64,000 nt of DNA from JAAZMI01 sp050948785 (GTDB lineage Bacteria; Bacillota; Dethiobacteria; DTU022; UBA8154), in contig JBMNEM010000008.1 of assembly GCA_050948785.1 (NCBI GenBank), positions 1-64,000 on the forward strand, read 5' to 3'. Below the pieces are notes generated by a model. That model saw only the letters and a program-made list of their open reading frames with translations. It did no database searches and was not told the DNA's origin. Of this stretch, positions 26,538-35,604 are shown piece after piece; position 1 is the first letter of the stretch; each line of letters starts with the position of its first letter. The translations under genes were made by a program, and so were the position numbers.

Positions 26538-27473
26538 ATGGCCAAGTGTGCCTTTCTTTTTCCCGGCCAGGGTGCGCAGTATGTCGGCATGGGTAAAGAT
26601 CTTGCCGATCAATATCCCGGGGCCAGGGCGGTTTTTCAGGAGGCGGATGAAGTGCTGGGCTTTAAGCTCAGCCAGATAATTTTTGAGGGTGACGAAAATG
26701 AACTGCGCAAAACAGAGATAACCCAACCGGCGGTTTTGACCACGAGTATGGCTGTTTTATCTGTTTTACAGGAAGAAGGCCTGCAACCGGATGCTACGGC
26801 GGGCTTGAGTCTTGGGGAATACAGTGCTCTTGTCTGTGCCGGTTCTTTGGGTTTTCGGGAGGCACTTCTCCTTGTTCAAAGAAGGGCCCAATTTATGCAG
26901 GAAATTGTTCCTCCCGGCAAAGGCGGGATGGCGGCTATTCTAGGCCTTGATTCTGATGAGGTCAAAATGCTCTGTGCAAAGGGTCTTTCCCGGGGTCATG
27001 TGGAACCGGCTAATTATAACTGCCCGGGGCAAATAGTTGTTGCCGGTTACAAGGAAGCAGTCTCTGAGGTTTGCCGTCTGGCCAGGAAAAGCGGTGGCCG
27101 GGCGATGATGCTTTCTGTGAGTGTGCCCTTCCACTGCCGGTTGCTGCTGCCGGTTAGAGAAAAAATGGCTTCGCTTTTGAAAGATATTACCTTCAAGGAA
27201 CCAGTTATTCCTTTTGTTGCCAATACCTCGGCTGGTTATTTAAGTGCGCCGGAGGAAATCAGAGAGTCGCTGTTGGAGCAATCCTACAGCCCTGTTTTCT
27301 GGGAGGATTCCATACGTCTTCTGTTAAAAGACGGCTACAACCTTTTTATTGAAGTCGGGCCGGGGCGAGTTCTGACAGGGTTCATGAAAAAGATCGCTCG
27401 TGGCGTCAAAGCGATGCATGTTGAAAACAGGTCCACGCTAGAGAGGATGCTAAAACTCCGGGAGGGGGTATAA
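26538..27473 (+). CDS. fabD: FabD, malonyl-CoA:ACP transacylase
   Basis: FabD loads malonyl onto ACP. The 311-aa protein shows FPGQGAQYVGMGKDL near 8, the nucleophile Ser91 in GLSLGEYSAL, and the catalytic His in VSVPFHCRLL. ATG 26538 follows GGTGAGGAG, which overlaps the fabH stop, so the two are coupled. Confidence 0.97.
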   Translation: MAKCAFLFPGQGAQYVGMGKDLADQYPGARAVFQEADEVLGFKLSQIIFEGDENELRKTEITQPAVLTTSMAVLSVLQEEGLQPDATAGLSLGEYSALVCAGSLGFREALLLVQRRAQFMQEIVPPGKGGMAAILGLDSDEVKMLCAKGLSRGHVEPANYNCPGQIVVAGYKEAVSEVCRLARKSGGRAMMLSVSVPFHCRLLLPVREKMASLLKDITFKEPVIPFVANTSAGYLSAPEEIRESLLEQSYSPVFWEDSIRLLLKDGYNLFIEVGPGRVLTGFMKKIARGVKAMHVENRSTLERMLKLREGV

Positions 27474-27477
27474 TCTT

Positions 27478-28221
27478 TTGGGCTTGCAGGGAAAAGTAGC
27501 TTTGGTTACAGGTGGCTCGAGGGGGATCGGCAGAGCGGTTGTTCTCGCTTTGGCCCGGGCCGGTGCTGCGGTAGTCATCAATTACCACCGGGAAGAAGAG
27601 GCCGCGGCGGATGTCCTGCGGGAGGTTGAAGCCCGGGGTGGCAGGGGATTGCTTTACCAGGCGGATGTCACCCAGGCAGCGGCATGCGAAAAGATGATCA
27701 GGGCTGCGCTTGATCATTTTGGTAGAATTGATATACTTATTAATAATGCCGGAATTCGACGGGACAATTTGCTTGCTCTTATGAAACCGGAAGATTGGGA
27801 AGCAGTGATGGATACCAACCTTAAAGGGGTTTTTAATTGTTGTAAAGCTGTTTTAAGGCCGCTTTTGAAGCAGAAAAGCGGCGGCAAAATAATTAACATC
27901 TCTTCTGTAGCCGGCATAACCGGTAACAGCGGCCAAGCCAATTATGCCGCGGCCAAAGCCGGGGTGATTGCTTTTACCAAATCGCTGGCCAAAGAAATAG
28001 GTAAGAGAGGAATTACGGTCAATGCTGTGGCACCTGGTCTGATTGAGACGGATATGACCACAGATCTGCCCCGGCAATTAAAGGAAAAGGTTTTACCCCA
28101 TATTGCTTTGCAAAGGTTTGGGAAACCGGAGGAAGTTGCTGAAGTTGTCTTATTTTTAGCCCAGGGTGCTCACTATATAACCGGTTCAGTAATTGTCGTT
28201 GACGGAGGCCTTGCGTTATAA
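27478..28221 (+). CDS. fabG: FabG, 3-oxoacyl-ACP reductase
   Basis: FabG reduces beta-ketoacyl-ACP with NADPH. The 247-aa SDR protein shows TGGSRGIGRAV near 11-21, NNAGI near 88, the catalytic Ser-Tyr-Lys in NISSVAG and YAAAKAG, and PGLIETDMT. Start is TTG at 27478 with GGGAGGGGG upstream, 4 bp after fabD. Confidence 0.97.
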   Translation: MGLQGKVALVTGGSRGIGRAVVLALARAGAAVVINYHREEEAAADVLREVEARGGRGLLYQADVTQAAACEKMIRAALDHFGRIDILINNAGIRRDNLLALMKPEDWEAVMDTNLKGVFNCCKAVLRPLLKQKSGGKIINISSVAGITGNSGQANYAAAKAGVIAFTKSLAKEIGKRGITVNAVAPGLIETDMTTDLPRQLKEKVLPHIALQRFGKPEEVAEVVLFLAQGAHYITGSVIVVDGGLAL

Positions 28222-28265
28222 ATATTTATTTCCATGGTAAGGTGCTGGAGGGGAGGTGAGCACAG

Positions 28266-28493
28266 TTGGATGTTTTTGAAAAAGTAAAAACATTAATTGT
28301 TGATCAACTTGATATTGATGAAGAAAAAATAAGCCGGAAAACCACTTTTGAAGATCTTGATGCGGATTCGCTTGATGTTGTCGAGTTGGTCATGGCCTTG
28401 GAAGAAGAATTTGATTTGGAGATATCCGATGAAGCTGTAGAAAACATCAAAACAGTTGCTGATATCATCAATTACATAGAAAAAAGTGTCTAA
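28266..28493 (+). CDS. acpP: acyl carrier protein
   Basis: ACP carries the growing chain on a phosphopantetheine arm. The acidic 75-aa protein has the attachment Ser35 in DADSLDVVELVM and the expected four-helix length. Start is TTG at 28266 behind GGGGAGGTGAG (28250-28260). Confidence 0.97.
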   Translation: MDVFEKVKTLIVDQLDIDEEKISRKTTFEDLDADSLDVVELVMALEEEFDLEISDEAVENIKTVADIINYIEKSV

Positions 28494-28512
28494 ATTACCT
28501 GATAAAATAAGC

Positions 28513-28535
28513 AAGCCCTGCTTTTTGCAGGGCTT
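28513..28535 (+). terminator. hairpin between acpP and fabF
   Basis: AAGCCCTGC (28513-28521) pairs perfectly with GCAGGGCTT (28527-28535) around five Ts. No T-run follows, so it may act as a processing or mRNA-stability hairpin that adjusts high acpP against low fabF expression rather than as a true terminator. Confidence 0.5.
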
Positions 28536-28571
28536 AAAATTGGGTTAGAGATGTAGTACGAGGTGAAATTT

Positions 28572-29810
28572 GTGGATGGCAACAAAGTAGTTATTACTGG
28601 CATAGGTGTAGTTACTCCGATTGGTACCGGTAAAGAAGAGTTTTGGGAGAATCTGAAAAAAGGGCAAAACGGCGTAAAAATAATCCGGCATTTTCAGAAA
28701 TTCTCCACTTGTATTGCCGCAACAATTGAGGATTTTAATCCCCGGCAGTATATGGAAAAAAGAGATGTCAAAAAAATGGATCGTTTCACCCAGTTTGCCT
28801 ACTCGGCGGCACAAATGGCTATCGAAGATGCCAATCTTGATCTGCAAAAAGAAAACAAAGAGAAAACCGGTGTGATCATCGGTACCGGTATCGGCGGGCT
28901 GGATACGATTGAAAAACAATTTAAGATTCTTTTAGAGAAAGGGCCTCGCCGTGTCAGTCCTTTCCTGGTTCCCATGCTCATTGCCAATATGGCTTCCGGC
29001 TATATTTCTATCGCGCATGGACTTCAAGGCCCCAATTTAACTACTGTCACTGCCTGCGCTAGCGGGACTCATGCTATCGGAGAAGCCTTCCGGATTTTGC
29101 AAAGAGGGGAAGCTGATATCATGATTGCCGGTGGCGCCGAAGCACCGGTCACTTCAATTGCTTTTGCCGGTTTTTGTGCTGCCCGTGCTATGTCTACACG
29201 CAATGAACAGCCTGAAAAAGCTTCCCGGCCTTTTGATTTAAAACGCGATGGCTTTGTGATGGGAGAAGGCGCGGGGGTTTTAATCCTGGAAACAATGCAG
29301 CATGCCCGGGAGCGAAATGCTTTTGTCTATGCTGAAATTGCGGGCTACGGTACATCGGGTGACGGTTATCATGTCACGGCACCGGATCCTGAAGGGCAGG
29401 GAGCTTATCTTTGTATGGATAAGGCTTTAAAAAATGCCGGGCTTGCACCGTCTACTGTAGATTATATCAATGCTCATGGCACCTCTACGGAATATAATGA
29501 TAAAATTGAAACTCTGGCGATAAAAAGACTTTTTGGGGAATATGCTTATCAGCTGCCCATCAGTTCAACCAAATCGATGATTGGGCACCTTTTAGGGGCT
29601 GCCGGAGGGGTGGAGATGGTAGCAACTCTTTTAAGTATGCAGCATGGCATAATCCCCCCGACCATTAACTATGAATATGAAGACCCTGCTTGTGATCTGA
29701 ATTATGTCCCCAATAAAGCAATTTCCAAGGAATTAAAAGTGGCCATGTCCAACTCCTTTGGTTTTGGGGGTACAAATGCCTGTCTGGTAATTAAAAAGGC
29801 GCATTCCTAA
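28572..29810 (+). CDS. fabF: FabF, beta-ketoacyl-ACP synthase II
   Basis: FabF elongates acyl-ACP. The 412-aa protein has catalytic Cys162 (TACASGTHAIG) and the two His residues in NAHGTSTEYND and KSMIGHLLGAAG. GTG 28572 is chosen over the in-frame GTG at 28563, which falls inside the AGGTGA ribosome site. Followed at once by rnc. Confidence 0.97.
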   Translation: MDGNKVVITGIGVVTPIGTGKEEFWENLKKGQNGVKIIRHFQKFSTCIAATIEDFNPRQYMEKRDVKKMDRFTQFAYSAAQMAIEDANLDLQKENKEKTGVIIGTGIGGLDTIEKQFKILLEKGPRRVSPFLVPMLIANMASGYISIAHGLQGPNLTTVTACASGTHAIGEAFRILQRGEADIMIAGGAEAPVTSIAFAGFCAARAMSTRNEQPEKASRPFDLKRDGFVMGEGAGVLILETMQHARERNAFVYAEIAGYGTSGDGYHVTAPDPEGQGAYLCMDKALKNAGLAPSTVDYINAHGTSTEYNDKIETLAIKRLFGEYAYQLPISSTKSMIGHLLGAAGGVEMVATLLSMQHGIIPPTINYEYEDPACDLNYVPNKAISKELKVAMSNSFGFGGTNACLVIKKAHS

Positions 29811-29854
29811 GAAGGGAGGCTTACGGCACAATATTTAAAGAAAGTGAACAGCTA

Positions 29855-30586
29855 TTGGCACTACTCCGGTGGCCGGCAGAGAATAAGGAGCTCTTCCGGG
29901 AGGCTTTAACGCATTCATCTTATGCTTACGAAACAGGTATTCAGAGTAACGAGCGTCTCGAGTTTTTAGGTGATGCGGTTCTCGAGCTTGTGATTTCAGA
30001 ATATTTTTTTAAAACCTTTCCTTTCCACCCGGAGGGAAAACTTACCCTGATGCGGCATAATGCTGTAAATGAAAAATCCTTGGCCCAAATTGCCCGTAGT
30101 TTAAATTTGGGTGCGTACATACAATTGGGGAAAGGCGAATTTCTTAGCGGTGGTGCGGGAAAACCGTCGCTGTTGGCAGGTGCCCTAGAGGCGCTGGTTG
30201 GCGCTCTGTTTCTCGATCAGGGTTATCTAAAAGCTAAGCCTTTAATTATTGCACTTTTTAAGCCGCTTTTGGAGGCGATCAAGCAGGGTGAAAAACCACT
30301 TTTGGATTATAAGACCATGTTGCAGGAAATGTGCCAGTCCAGGCTGGGAAGGCCGCCTGTTTACGAAATAACGGCAGAATTCGGGCCCTCCCATGACCGG
30401 AATTTTAGGGCAGAGGTTAAAATAGGGAACAGGGTCGTGGGCAGTGGGGAAGGTAAAAGTAAAAAAGGGGCAGAGCAGTCAGCGGCCAGAGCAGCTTGGG
30501 ATTCACAGTATGTGAAAAATAGTTTTTTTGCCGAGGTGCAGGAAAATATTGCCACTAGAACGAATAAGAAGATTGATACTGAATAA
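29855..30586 (+). CDS. rnc: ribonuclease III
   Basis: RNase III cuts double-stranded RNA and matures rRNA. The 243-aa protein has ALTHSSYAYE, the catalytic block NERLEFLGDAVLELVI, a second acidic site LVGALFLDQGYLKA, and a C-terminal dsRNA-binding domain (DYKTMLQEMCQ to GAEQSAARAAW). The given start is the first TTG, 29855. The reading frame stays open upstream to a strong GGGAGG at 29814-29819, and the residues there look like part of the first helix, but no ATG, GTG or TTG is present, so the true start may be an unusual codon such as ATA 29831. Confidence 0.93.
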   Translation: MALLRWPAENKELFREALTHSSYAYETGIQSNERLEFLGDAVLELVISEYFFKTFPFHPEGKLTLMRHNAVNEKSLAQIARSLNLGAYIQLGKGEFLSGGAGKPSLLAGALEALVGALFLDQGYLKAKPLIIALFKPLLEAIKQGEKPLLDYKTMLQEMCQSRLGRPPVYEITAEFGPSHDRNFRAEVKIGNRVVGSGEGKSKKGAEQSAARAAWDSQYVKNSFFAEVQENIATRTNKKIDTE

Positions 30587-30611
30587 AGGGGCAAAGGAGG
30601 AACTACCGTTT

Positions 30612-30872
30612 ATGGAATTGCTCAAAGTATCCGCTCAATCCAAACCCAAATCTGTTGCGGGGGCTTTGGCGGCTGTTATCAGGGAAAAAGGCATGGCGGA
30701 GATACAAGCTGTGGGGGCCGGGGCTGTCAACCAAGCGATCAAAGCCATTGCGATTACACGGGGTTATGTTGCTCCCAATGGTATAGATTTGATTGCTATT
30801 CCCGCTTTTGTAGAAATTACCATTGATCAGGAAGAGAGAACGGCTATTAAATTTATTGTTGAACCGCGTTAA
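30612..30872 (+). CDS. spoVS: stage V sporulation protein S
   Basis: The 86-aa protein matches SpoVS across its length: LKVSAQSKPKSVAGALAAVIRE, EIQAVGAGAVNQAIKAIAI and LIAIPAFVEI. SpoVS is a small dimeric nucleic-acid-binding type protein affecting septation and coat formation. ATG 30612 sits behind AAAGGAGG (30593-30600). It is direct evidence that the organism descends from spore formers. Confidence 0.96.
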   Translation: MELLKVSAQSKPKSVAGALAAVIREKGMAEIQAVGAGAVNQAIKAIAITRGYVAPNGIDLIAIPAFVEITIDQEERTAIKFIVEPR

Positions 30873-30888
30873 AAGAAAAACATTTGGC

Positions 30889-30917
30889 AAACCTGCTCCC
30901 AAGGCAGGTTTTCTTTT
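30889..30917 (+). terminator. Rho-independent terminator after spoVS
   Basis: AAACCTGC (30889-30896) pairs with GCAGGTTT (30904-30911) and is followed by TCTTTT. It divides the fab-rnc-spoVS unit from smc. Confidence 0.82.
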
Positions 30918-31007
30918 GAGGAATCCCGTGGGATTTTTTGTAACGGGGAGTTCACTCTGTAGACAGGTTATGTATTGTTTTTCAGTTTTAAATTGAAGGT
31001 GATCTGC

Positions 31008-34000
31008 GTGTATTTGAAATCCCTGGTGGTAACAGGTTTCAAGTCTTTTCCGGAAAAGACCATCCTGGAGTTTTCCCCGGGTATTACTGCCGTGGTCGGT
31101 CCCAACGGGTGTGGGAAGAGCAACCTGCTGGATGCTGTACGCTGGGCCTTGGGCCAACAAAGTGTAAAGTTGCTACGGGGAGGCAGAATGGAAGATCTTA
31201 TTTTTAGCGGCACGGCCAACCGCAAGGCACTAAACTTTGCGGAAGTATCTTTGATCTTCGACAGGGCTGACCGGTACTTACCCCTTGAGTATCAGGAAGT
31301 GGCTATTACCAGAAGGCTCTATCGTTCCGGAGAAGGGGAATACTATTTAAATAATACCTCCTGCCGCCTGAAGGATATCACGGAATTGTTTTTAGATACC
31401 GGTATCGGTACAGAAACCTATTCCCTGATCGGACAGGGAAGGGTGGAGCAGTTGATTAATGCCAGGCCGGAAGAGCGCAGGGAGCTTTTTGAGGAGGCAG
31501 CAGGGATTCATAAATATAAGCAGAGAAAAAAGGAAGCCGGCACAAGGCTGGAAGAAATGAAGGGGAATCTTTTACGGATTACAGATCTGCTGGCCGAGTT
31601 GGAAAGTCAGAGAGCTTCTCTTGCCGAAGCAGCCGCCCGGGCCGAAGAATATAAGGTTCTTTACAGTAAACTGCAAAACCTGGAAAAAAAGATTTTTTTG
31701 CAGCGCTGGAGAAAAAAGGTGCTTTTGCTACAAAAAATAAACAATGAACGGCAAAAGACCGGCAGCTGCCTTGTGAAGAAGAAAGATAACCTGGAAAAAC
31801 TTCGCCGGAAAACAAGGACAGTTGAAGAACAGGCAAATAAAGCAGCTCAAAAGGTTGAAGAGGTCAACGAACTTTGCCAGGAAAAAAAAGGAATAAGTGC
31901 GCGGCTGCAGGGTAAATTAAACTTAATCAAGGAACAGAAAAAATATACAGAGGAGAAGAGCTCTCTGAAGGAAACCGCCTGCCAAGAAGTGGAGGGGCGG
32001 ATGGCCGGGCTGGAGAAGACTCTGCAAAATAATCGGGAAGAATTAAGAAATGTCCGCAGGGAACAGGAACAGCTTGGGGAAAAAGCGGCCGCCTTCAAGG
32101 CCGAACTCCAGGAGTTGCAGAGAGGGCAGGATCTTGCTTATCTTAAGGCATTAAGAGAGCACCAGGCGGAAAAAAATTTGCATAAAGTAGCTTTGAAGCA
32201 ATTTCTGAAAAATAACAGCCTGCGCGGCCAGGAACTCCGGGCCAGCCTCGATCATCTGCAAAAACGGGAAGAAAATAAAAGAGGCTCTTTAGAGGCTCTG
32301 CAAAAGGCTGAAAGTGAACAGCTTGTTGCCCTGGAAAGAATTAAATGGGAGCAGGCAGATCAGGATAAAGAATATAAGCTGCTGGAACAGCGGTGTGCAG
32401 ATCTCCGTTCGCAGAGGGAGGAGCAGAAAGAGTATCTTCAAAAGACGGAAAAAGACTTGCAGAAAAAAAGTGCCCGTCTTAAATATCTGCAGGAAGGTGA
32501 AGAATATTTTAGCCTGTATTCCCGTGGCGTCAGAGCGGTTATGCAGGCTGCGGCGAAAAATTCACTCCAGGGAATCTTTGGGCCGGTAGCCAACCTGCTC
32601 AGTGTTCCTACTGAATTGGAAAAGGCAATTGAAGTGGCGTTGGGTGCAAAGTTACAATTTATTGTCGTGGCCGATGATTCCTCCGCACGGGAAGCAATCG
32701 AGTTTTTAAAAGCAAGCAAGGCGGGGAAAGCAACTTTTTTGCCCCTTAATCTTCTCCGGGTGGCGGTTAAAAAAACACCGGGGTCCTCTCTTTCCCAGGA
32801 ATTTTTGGGAGTTGCTTCCCGGTTGGTGGAAGCCGCGCCCCAATGCAAAAAAGCTGTGGACTACTTACTTGGCTATATTTTGGTGTCCAGGAATTTGGAA
32901 GCCGCTCTTAAACTGGCTCGTAACAACAAAGCAGGCTGGAGAATTGTCACCTTGGATGGGGAGATGATTACACCCGGAGGTGCCATTTCGGGTGGCTATC
33001 AGCCGAAAGAGCGCAGTGGTTTCCTGGAGCGTAAAAGGGAATTAAGGGACCTGGAAAAGGAAATCGGGGTAATTAAAAAGCAAACTGAGCAGCAGGGCAA
33101 GGATCTTCAGGTGCTCGCCGGCAATCTGGAAAAGCTAGTCAACAGATTGGCGGAAGCAGGCCGGCAGCAGAGGAATTTAGCCGAGAAGAAAATAAAAATG
33201 CACGGTGATTTTCAAAGAATTACCGCGGAAAAAAACAGAACGGCAAGTGAGTGTGCTGAGCTGGAGCAGGAAAAAAATGCACTGGAGGACAAATACAGTA
33301 AATTTGTAACAGAAGAAACTGCCAGGAAAAAAGAGTATGCGGCTTTAGAGGAGTCTCTGGCGACAATAGAGGTTGAACTTGAAAATGCCAGCAGTAAAGT
33401 TTACACTTCCGAAGAACAATTTAAAAAAGTAGAGCAGGAACTGGTAGAAATAAGGATCAGATTTGCCGCTTTACAGGAAAAGGAAAGCTCCTTACAGGAA
33501 ATCCTTCTAAGACAGGTCCAGGAAAAGGAACATCTTCAGGGGCTCATCGCCAGCCTGGCACAAGAAAAAACCAAGTTGTGGGAAGAGCTGCAAGAGCTGA
33601 ATGCCAGGGAAAGCGAAGTTCAAAGTGCTTTGGAAAAGGAAAAAAGTGCTCTGGTACAATTGGAGGAGCTTGGAGAACAGCAAAGAAGGGCTTTAAAGTC
33701 CTGCCGTCAGGGGAAAGAAGAGCTCAGCCTAAAACTTGCCCGGGAACAAAAGTCGCTGGAGAGTTATGAGCGACGTGCCCGGAGGTTGGATATAGAACGT
33801 ATCAGGCTGGAAGAAGCCGGCAGATACCTGGAGGAAAACCTTCGCGAAAGGTTTATGTTCAGCCCGGAGAAAGATGTTTCGCCACAAGGGCAAGTTACTG
33901 CACCGGAGGAGAGTTTGATCCGGGAGAAGGAGCTTTTGGAAGAGGAGCTTTCCCGGATTGGAGAAGTGAATCTAGGGGCCATTGAAGAGTATGCGCGGCT

Positions 34001-34562
34001 GCAGAAGCGCATCAACTTTCTTGTCGAACAGCAGGAAGATCTGCTGCAAGGGGAAAAAGGAATGCAAAAAGTACTCGCTGAGCTGGATGAGTATATGGAA
34101 GAACAATTTCTCCAGGCTTTACAGAGCATTGAAAATCATTTTTTAGATGTTTTTACGACACTTTTTGGCGGGGGGCAGGCCTTTTTAAAATTAACAGATC
34201 CTGAAAATGCTCTTGCTGCGGAGATAGAGATTATTGCGCAACCGCCGGGGAAAAAACTGCAAAATATTTCCTTGCTTTCCGGTGGTGAAAAGGCCTTAAC
34301 AGCGGTTGCTTTACTCTTTGCCCTATTAAAACATAAGCCTGTTCCTTTTTGTATCCTGGATGAAATCGAATCTTCCCTGGATGAAAGCAATTTAGCAAAA
34401 TTTATCAATTTCTTAAGACAGTACACCGGAGGCACGCAATTTATTATGATTACGCATCGTCGCCGGACCATGGAGGAGGCTGATTTTCTCTACGGGGTCA
34501 CCATGGAGGAACAGGGCGTTTCCAAGGTTGTTTCCTTAAATCTGATTGAAAAAGTGGGGTGA
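31008..34562 (+). CDS. smc: chromosome partition protein SMC
   Basis: SMC is the condensin ATPase that compacts and segregates the chromosome. The 1184-aa protein has Walker A GPNGCGKSN (about 31-39), long coiled coils about 165-490 and 680-1000, a hinge about 500-670, the signature LSGGEKALTA, and Walker B ILDEIESSLDESN near the end. GTG 31008 with GAAGGTGAT upstream begins the family sequence YLKSLVVTGFKSF. ftsY follows by 9 bp, the common Firmicutes pairing. Confidence 0.97.
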   Translation: MYLKSLVVTGFKSFPEKTILEFSPGITAVVGPNGCGKSNLLDAVRWALGQQSVKLLRGGRMEDLIFSGTANRKALNFAEVSLIFDRADRYLPLEYQEVAITRRLYRSGEGEYYLNNTSCRLKDITELFLDTGIGTETYSLIGQGRVEQLINARPEERRELFEEAAGIHKYKQRKKEAGTRLEEMKGNLLRITDLLAELESQRASLAEAAARAEEYKVLYSKLQNLEKKIFLQRWRKKVLLLQKINNERQKTGSCLVKKKDNLEKLRRKTRTVEEQANKAAQKVEEVNELCQEKKGISARLQGKLNLIKEQKKYTEEKSSLKETACQEVEGRMAGLEKTLQNNREELRNVRREQEQLGEKAAAFKAELQELQRGQDLAYLKALREHQAEKNLHKVALKQFLKNNSLRGQELRASLDHLQKREENKRGSLEALQKAESEQLVALERIKWEQADQDKEYKLLEQRCADLRSQREEQKEYLQKTEKDLQKKSARLKYLQEGEEYFSLYSRGVRAVMQAAAKNSLQGIFGPVANLLSVPTELEKAIEVALGAKLQFIVVADDSSAREAIEFLKASKAGKATFLPLNLLRVAVKKTPGSSLSQEFLGVASRLVEAAPQCKKAVDYLLGYILVSRNLEAALKLARNNKAGWRIVTLDGEMITPGGAISGGYQPKERSGFLERKRELRDLEKEIGVIKKQTEQQGKDLQVLAGNLEKLVNRLAEAGRQQRNLAEKKIKMHGDFQRITAEKNRTASECAELEQEKNALEDKYSKFVTEETARKKEYAALEESLATIEVELENASSKVYTSEEQFKKVEQELVEIRIRFAALQEKESSLQEILLRQVQEKEHLQGLIASLAQEKTKLWEELQELNARESEVQSALEKEKSALVQLEELGEQQRRALKSCRQGKEELSLKLAREQKSLESYERRARRLDIERIRLEEAGRYLEENLRERFMFSPEKDVSPQGQVTAPEESLIREKELLEEELSRIGEVNLGAIEEYARLQKRINFLVEQQEDLLQGEKGMQKVLAELDEYMEEQFLQALQSIENHFLDVFTTLFGGGQAFLKLTDPENALAAEIEIIAQPPGKKLQNISLLSGGEKALTAVALLFALLKHKPVPFCILDEIESSLDESNLAKFINFLRQYTGGTQFIMITHRRRTMEEADFLYGVTMEEQGVSKVVSLNLIEKVG

Positions 34563-34571
34563 AAAAAAGGT

Positions 34572-35477
34572 ATGCTGGCACGATTTAAAAAAGGACTGTG
34601 GAAAACCAGGGATGCTTTTAAAAATAAATTCGAAAACCTTTTTGGTGGCAAAGAGATCAATCAGGAGTTTTTTGATGAGTTGGAGGAGATTTTGATTTCT
34701 GCCGATGTTGGTGTGGAGACAACCGTGAAGGTTGTTGACTCCCTCAGGGAACGTTTAAGGGTGGAAAAAATTAAAGAGCGTTCTGCTGCCCGGGAATTAC
34801 TGAAGAAACTACTGGTAGAAATGCTAGAAAGCAACAATCAAACCGCTCTTACCCTTGCTCCATCCCCACCAACGGTTTTTTTGGTTTTAGGTGTCAATGG
34901 GGTCGGGAAGACGACCGCTATTGCCAAAATGGCTTATCGCTTTACCCGGGAAGGAAAGAAGGTTTTGCTTGCCGCCGGCGATACCTTCCGGGCGGCGGCC
35001 ATTGAGCAGCTTGATGAATGGTCCCGGCTTGTCGGCGCCGGTTTGATCAAACATCAAAGCGGTGGGGATCCTTCCGCCGTGATCTACGATGCCTTAAACG
35101 CAGCTGTGGCCCGGAAGGCGGACCTGCTCATTTGTGATACCGCCGGCCGGCTGCATACCAAGGCAAACTTGCTGGAGGAGGTTAAAAAAATTTTCCGGGT
35201 GATTCATAAACTATTGCCCGGCGCGCCCCATGAAACTTTGCTGGTTCTGGATGCCACCACCGGACAAAATGGCCTGTCCCAGGCCAGATACTTTCAGGAA
35301 GCCGTGCCCCTTTCCGGGTTAATTCTGACCAAGCTGGACGGTACAGCACGGGGGGGGATCGTTATTGCGGTCAAAGATCTGACGGATATTCCCTTGAAAC
35401 TGATTGGTGTGGGGGAAAAAAAAGAAGACCTGGAAGTTTTTCACGCGGCGGAGTTTGTGGAAGCTCTGTTAGCTTGA
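34572..35477 (+). CDS. ftsY: FtsY, signal recognition particle receptor
   Basis: FtsY docks SRP-ribosome complexes at the membrane. The 301-aa protein has the N domain, G1 GVNGVGKTT near 109, GDTFRAAAIEQL, DTAGRLHTKANL, and TKLDGTARGG, and lacks a long acidic A domain, as usual in Firmicutes. It is tightly coupled to smc. Confidence 0.97.
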   Translation: MLARFKKGLWKTRDAFKNKFENLFGGKEINQEFFDELEEILISADVGVETTVKVVDSLRERLRVEKIKERSAARELLKKLLVEMLESNNQTALTLAPSPPTVFLVLGVNGVGKTTAIAKMAYRFTREGKKVLLAAGDTFRAAAIEQLDEWSRLVGAGLIKHQSGGDPSAVIYDALNAAVARKADLLICDTAGRLHTKANLLEEVKKIFRVIHKLLPGAPHETLLVLDATTGQNGLSQARYFQEAVPLSGLILTKLDGTARGGIVIAVKDLTDIPLKLIGVGEKKEDLEVFHAAEFVEALLA

Positions 35478-35604
35478 AGAGAAGAGGAAGGGTATTTACT
35501 TTAAAGCCGGAATGGTGTATAAATGTTAGGGAAGTGCAGTATAGGGAGGAGCAGTTCAAACTTAGAGGGAGGTAATCCCGGTTTCATCCCGCCGGGAAGT
35601 AACT

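Noticed and set aside
30603..31160. 185-residue open frame on the minus strand
   Set aside because: It runs antisense across spoVS, its terminator and the start of smc, all of which are certain; it has no ribosome site or family features.
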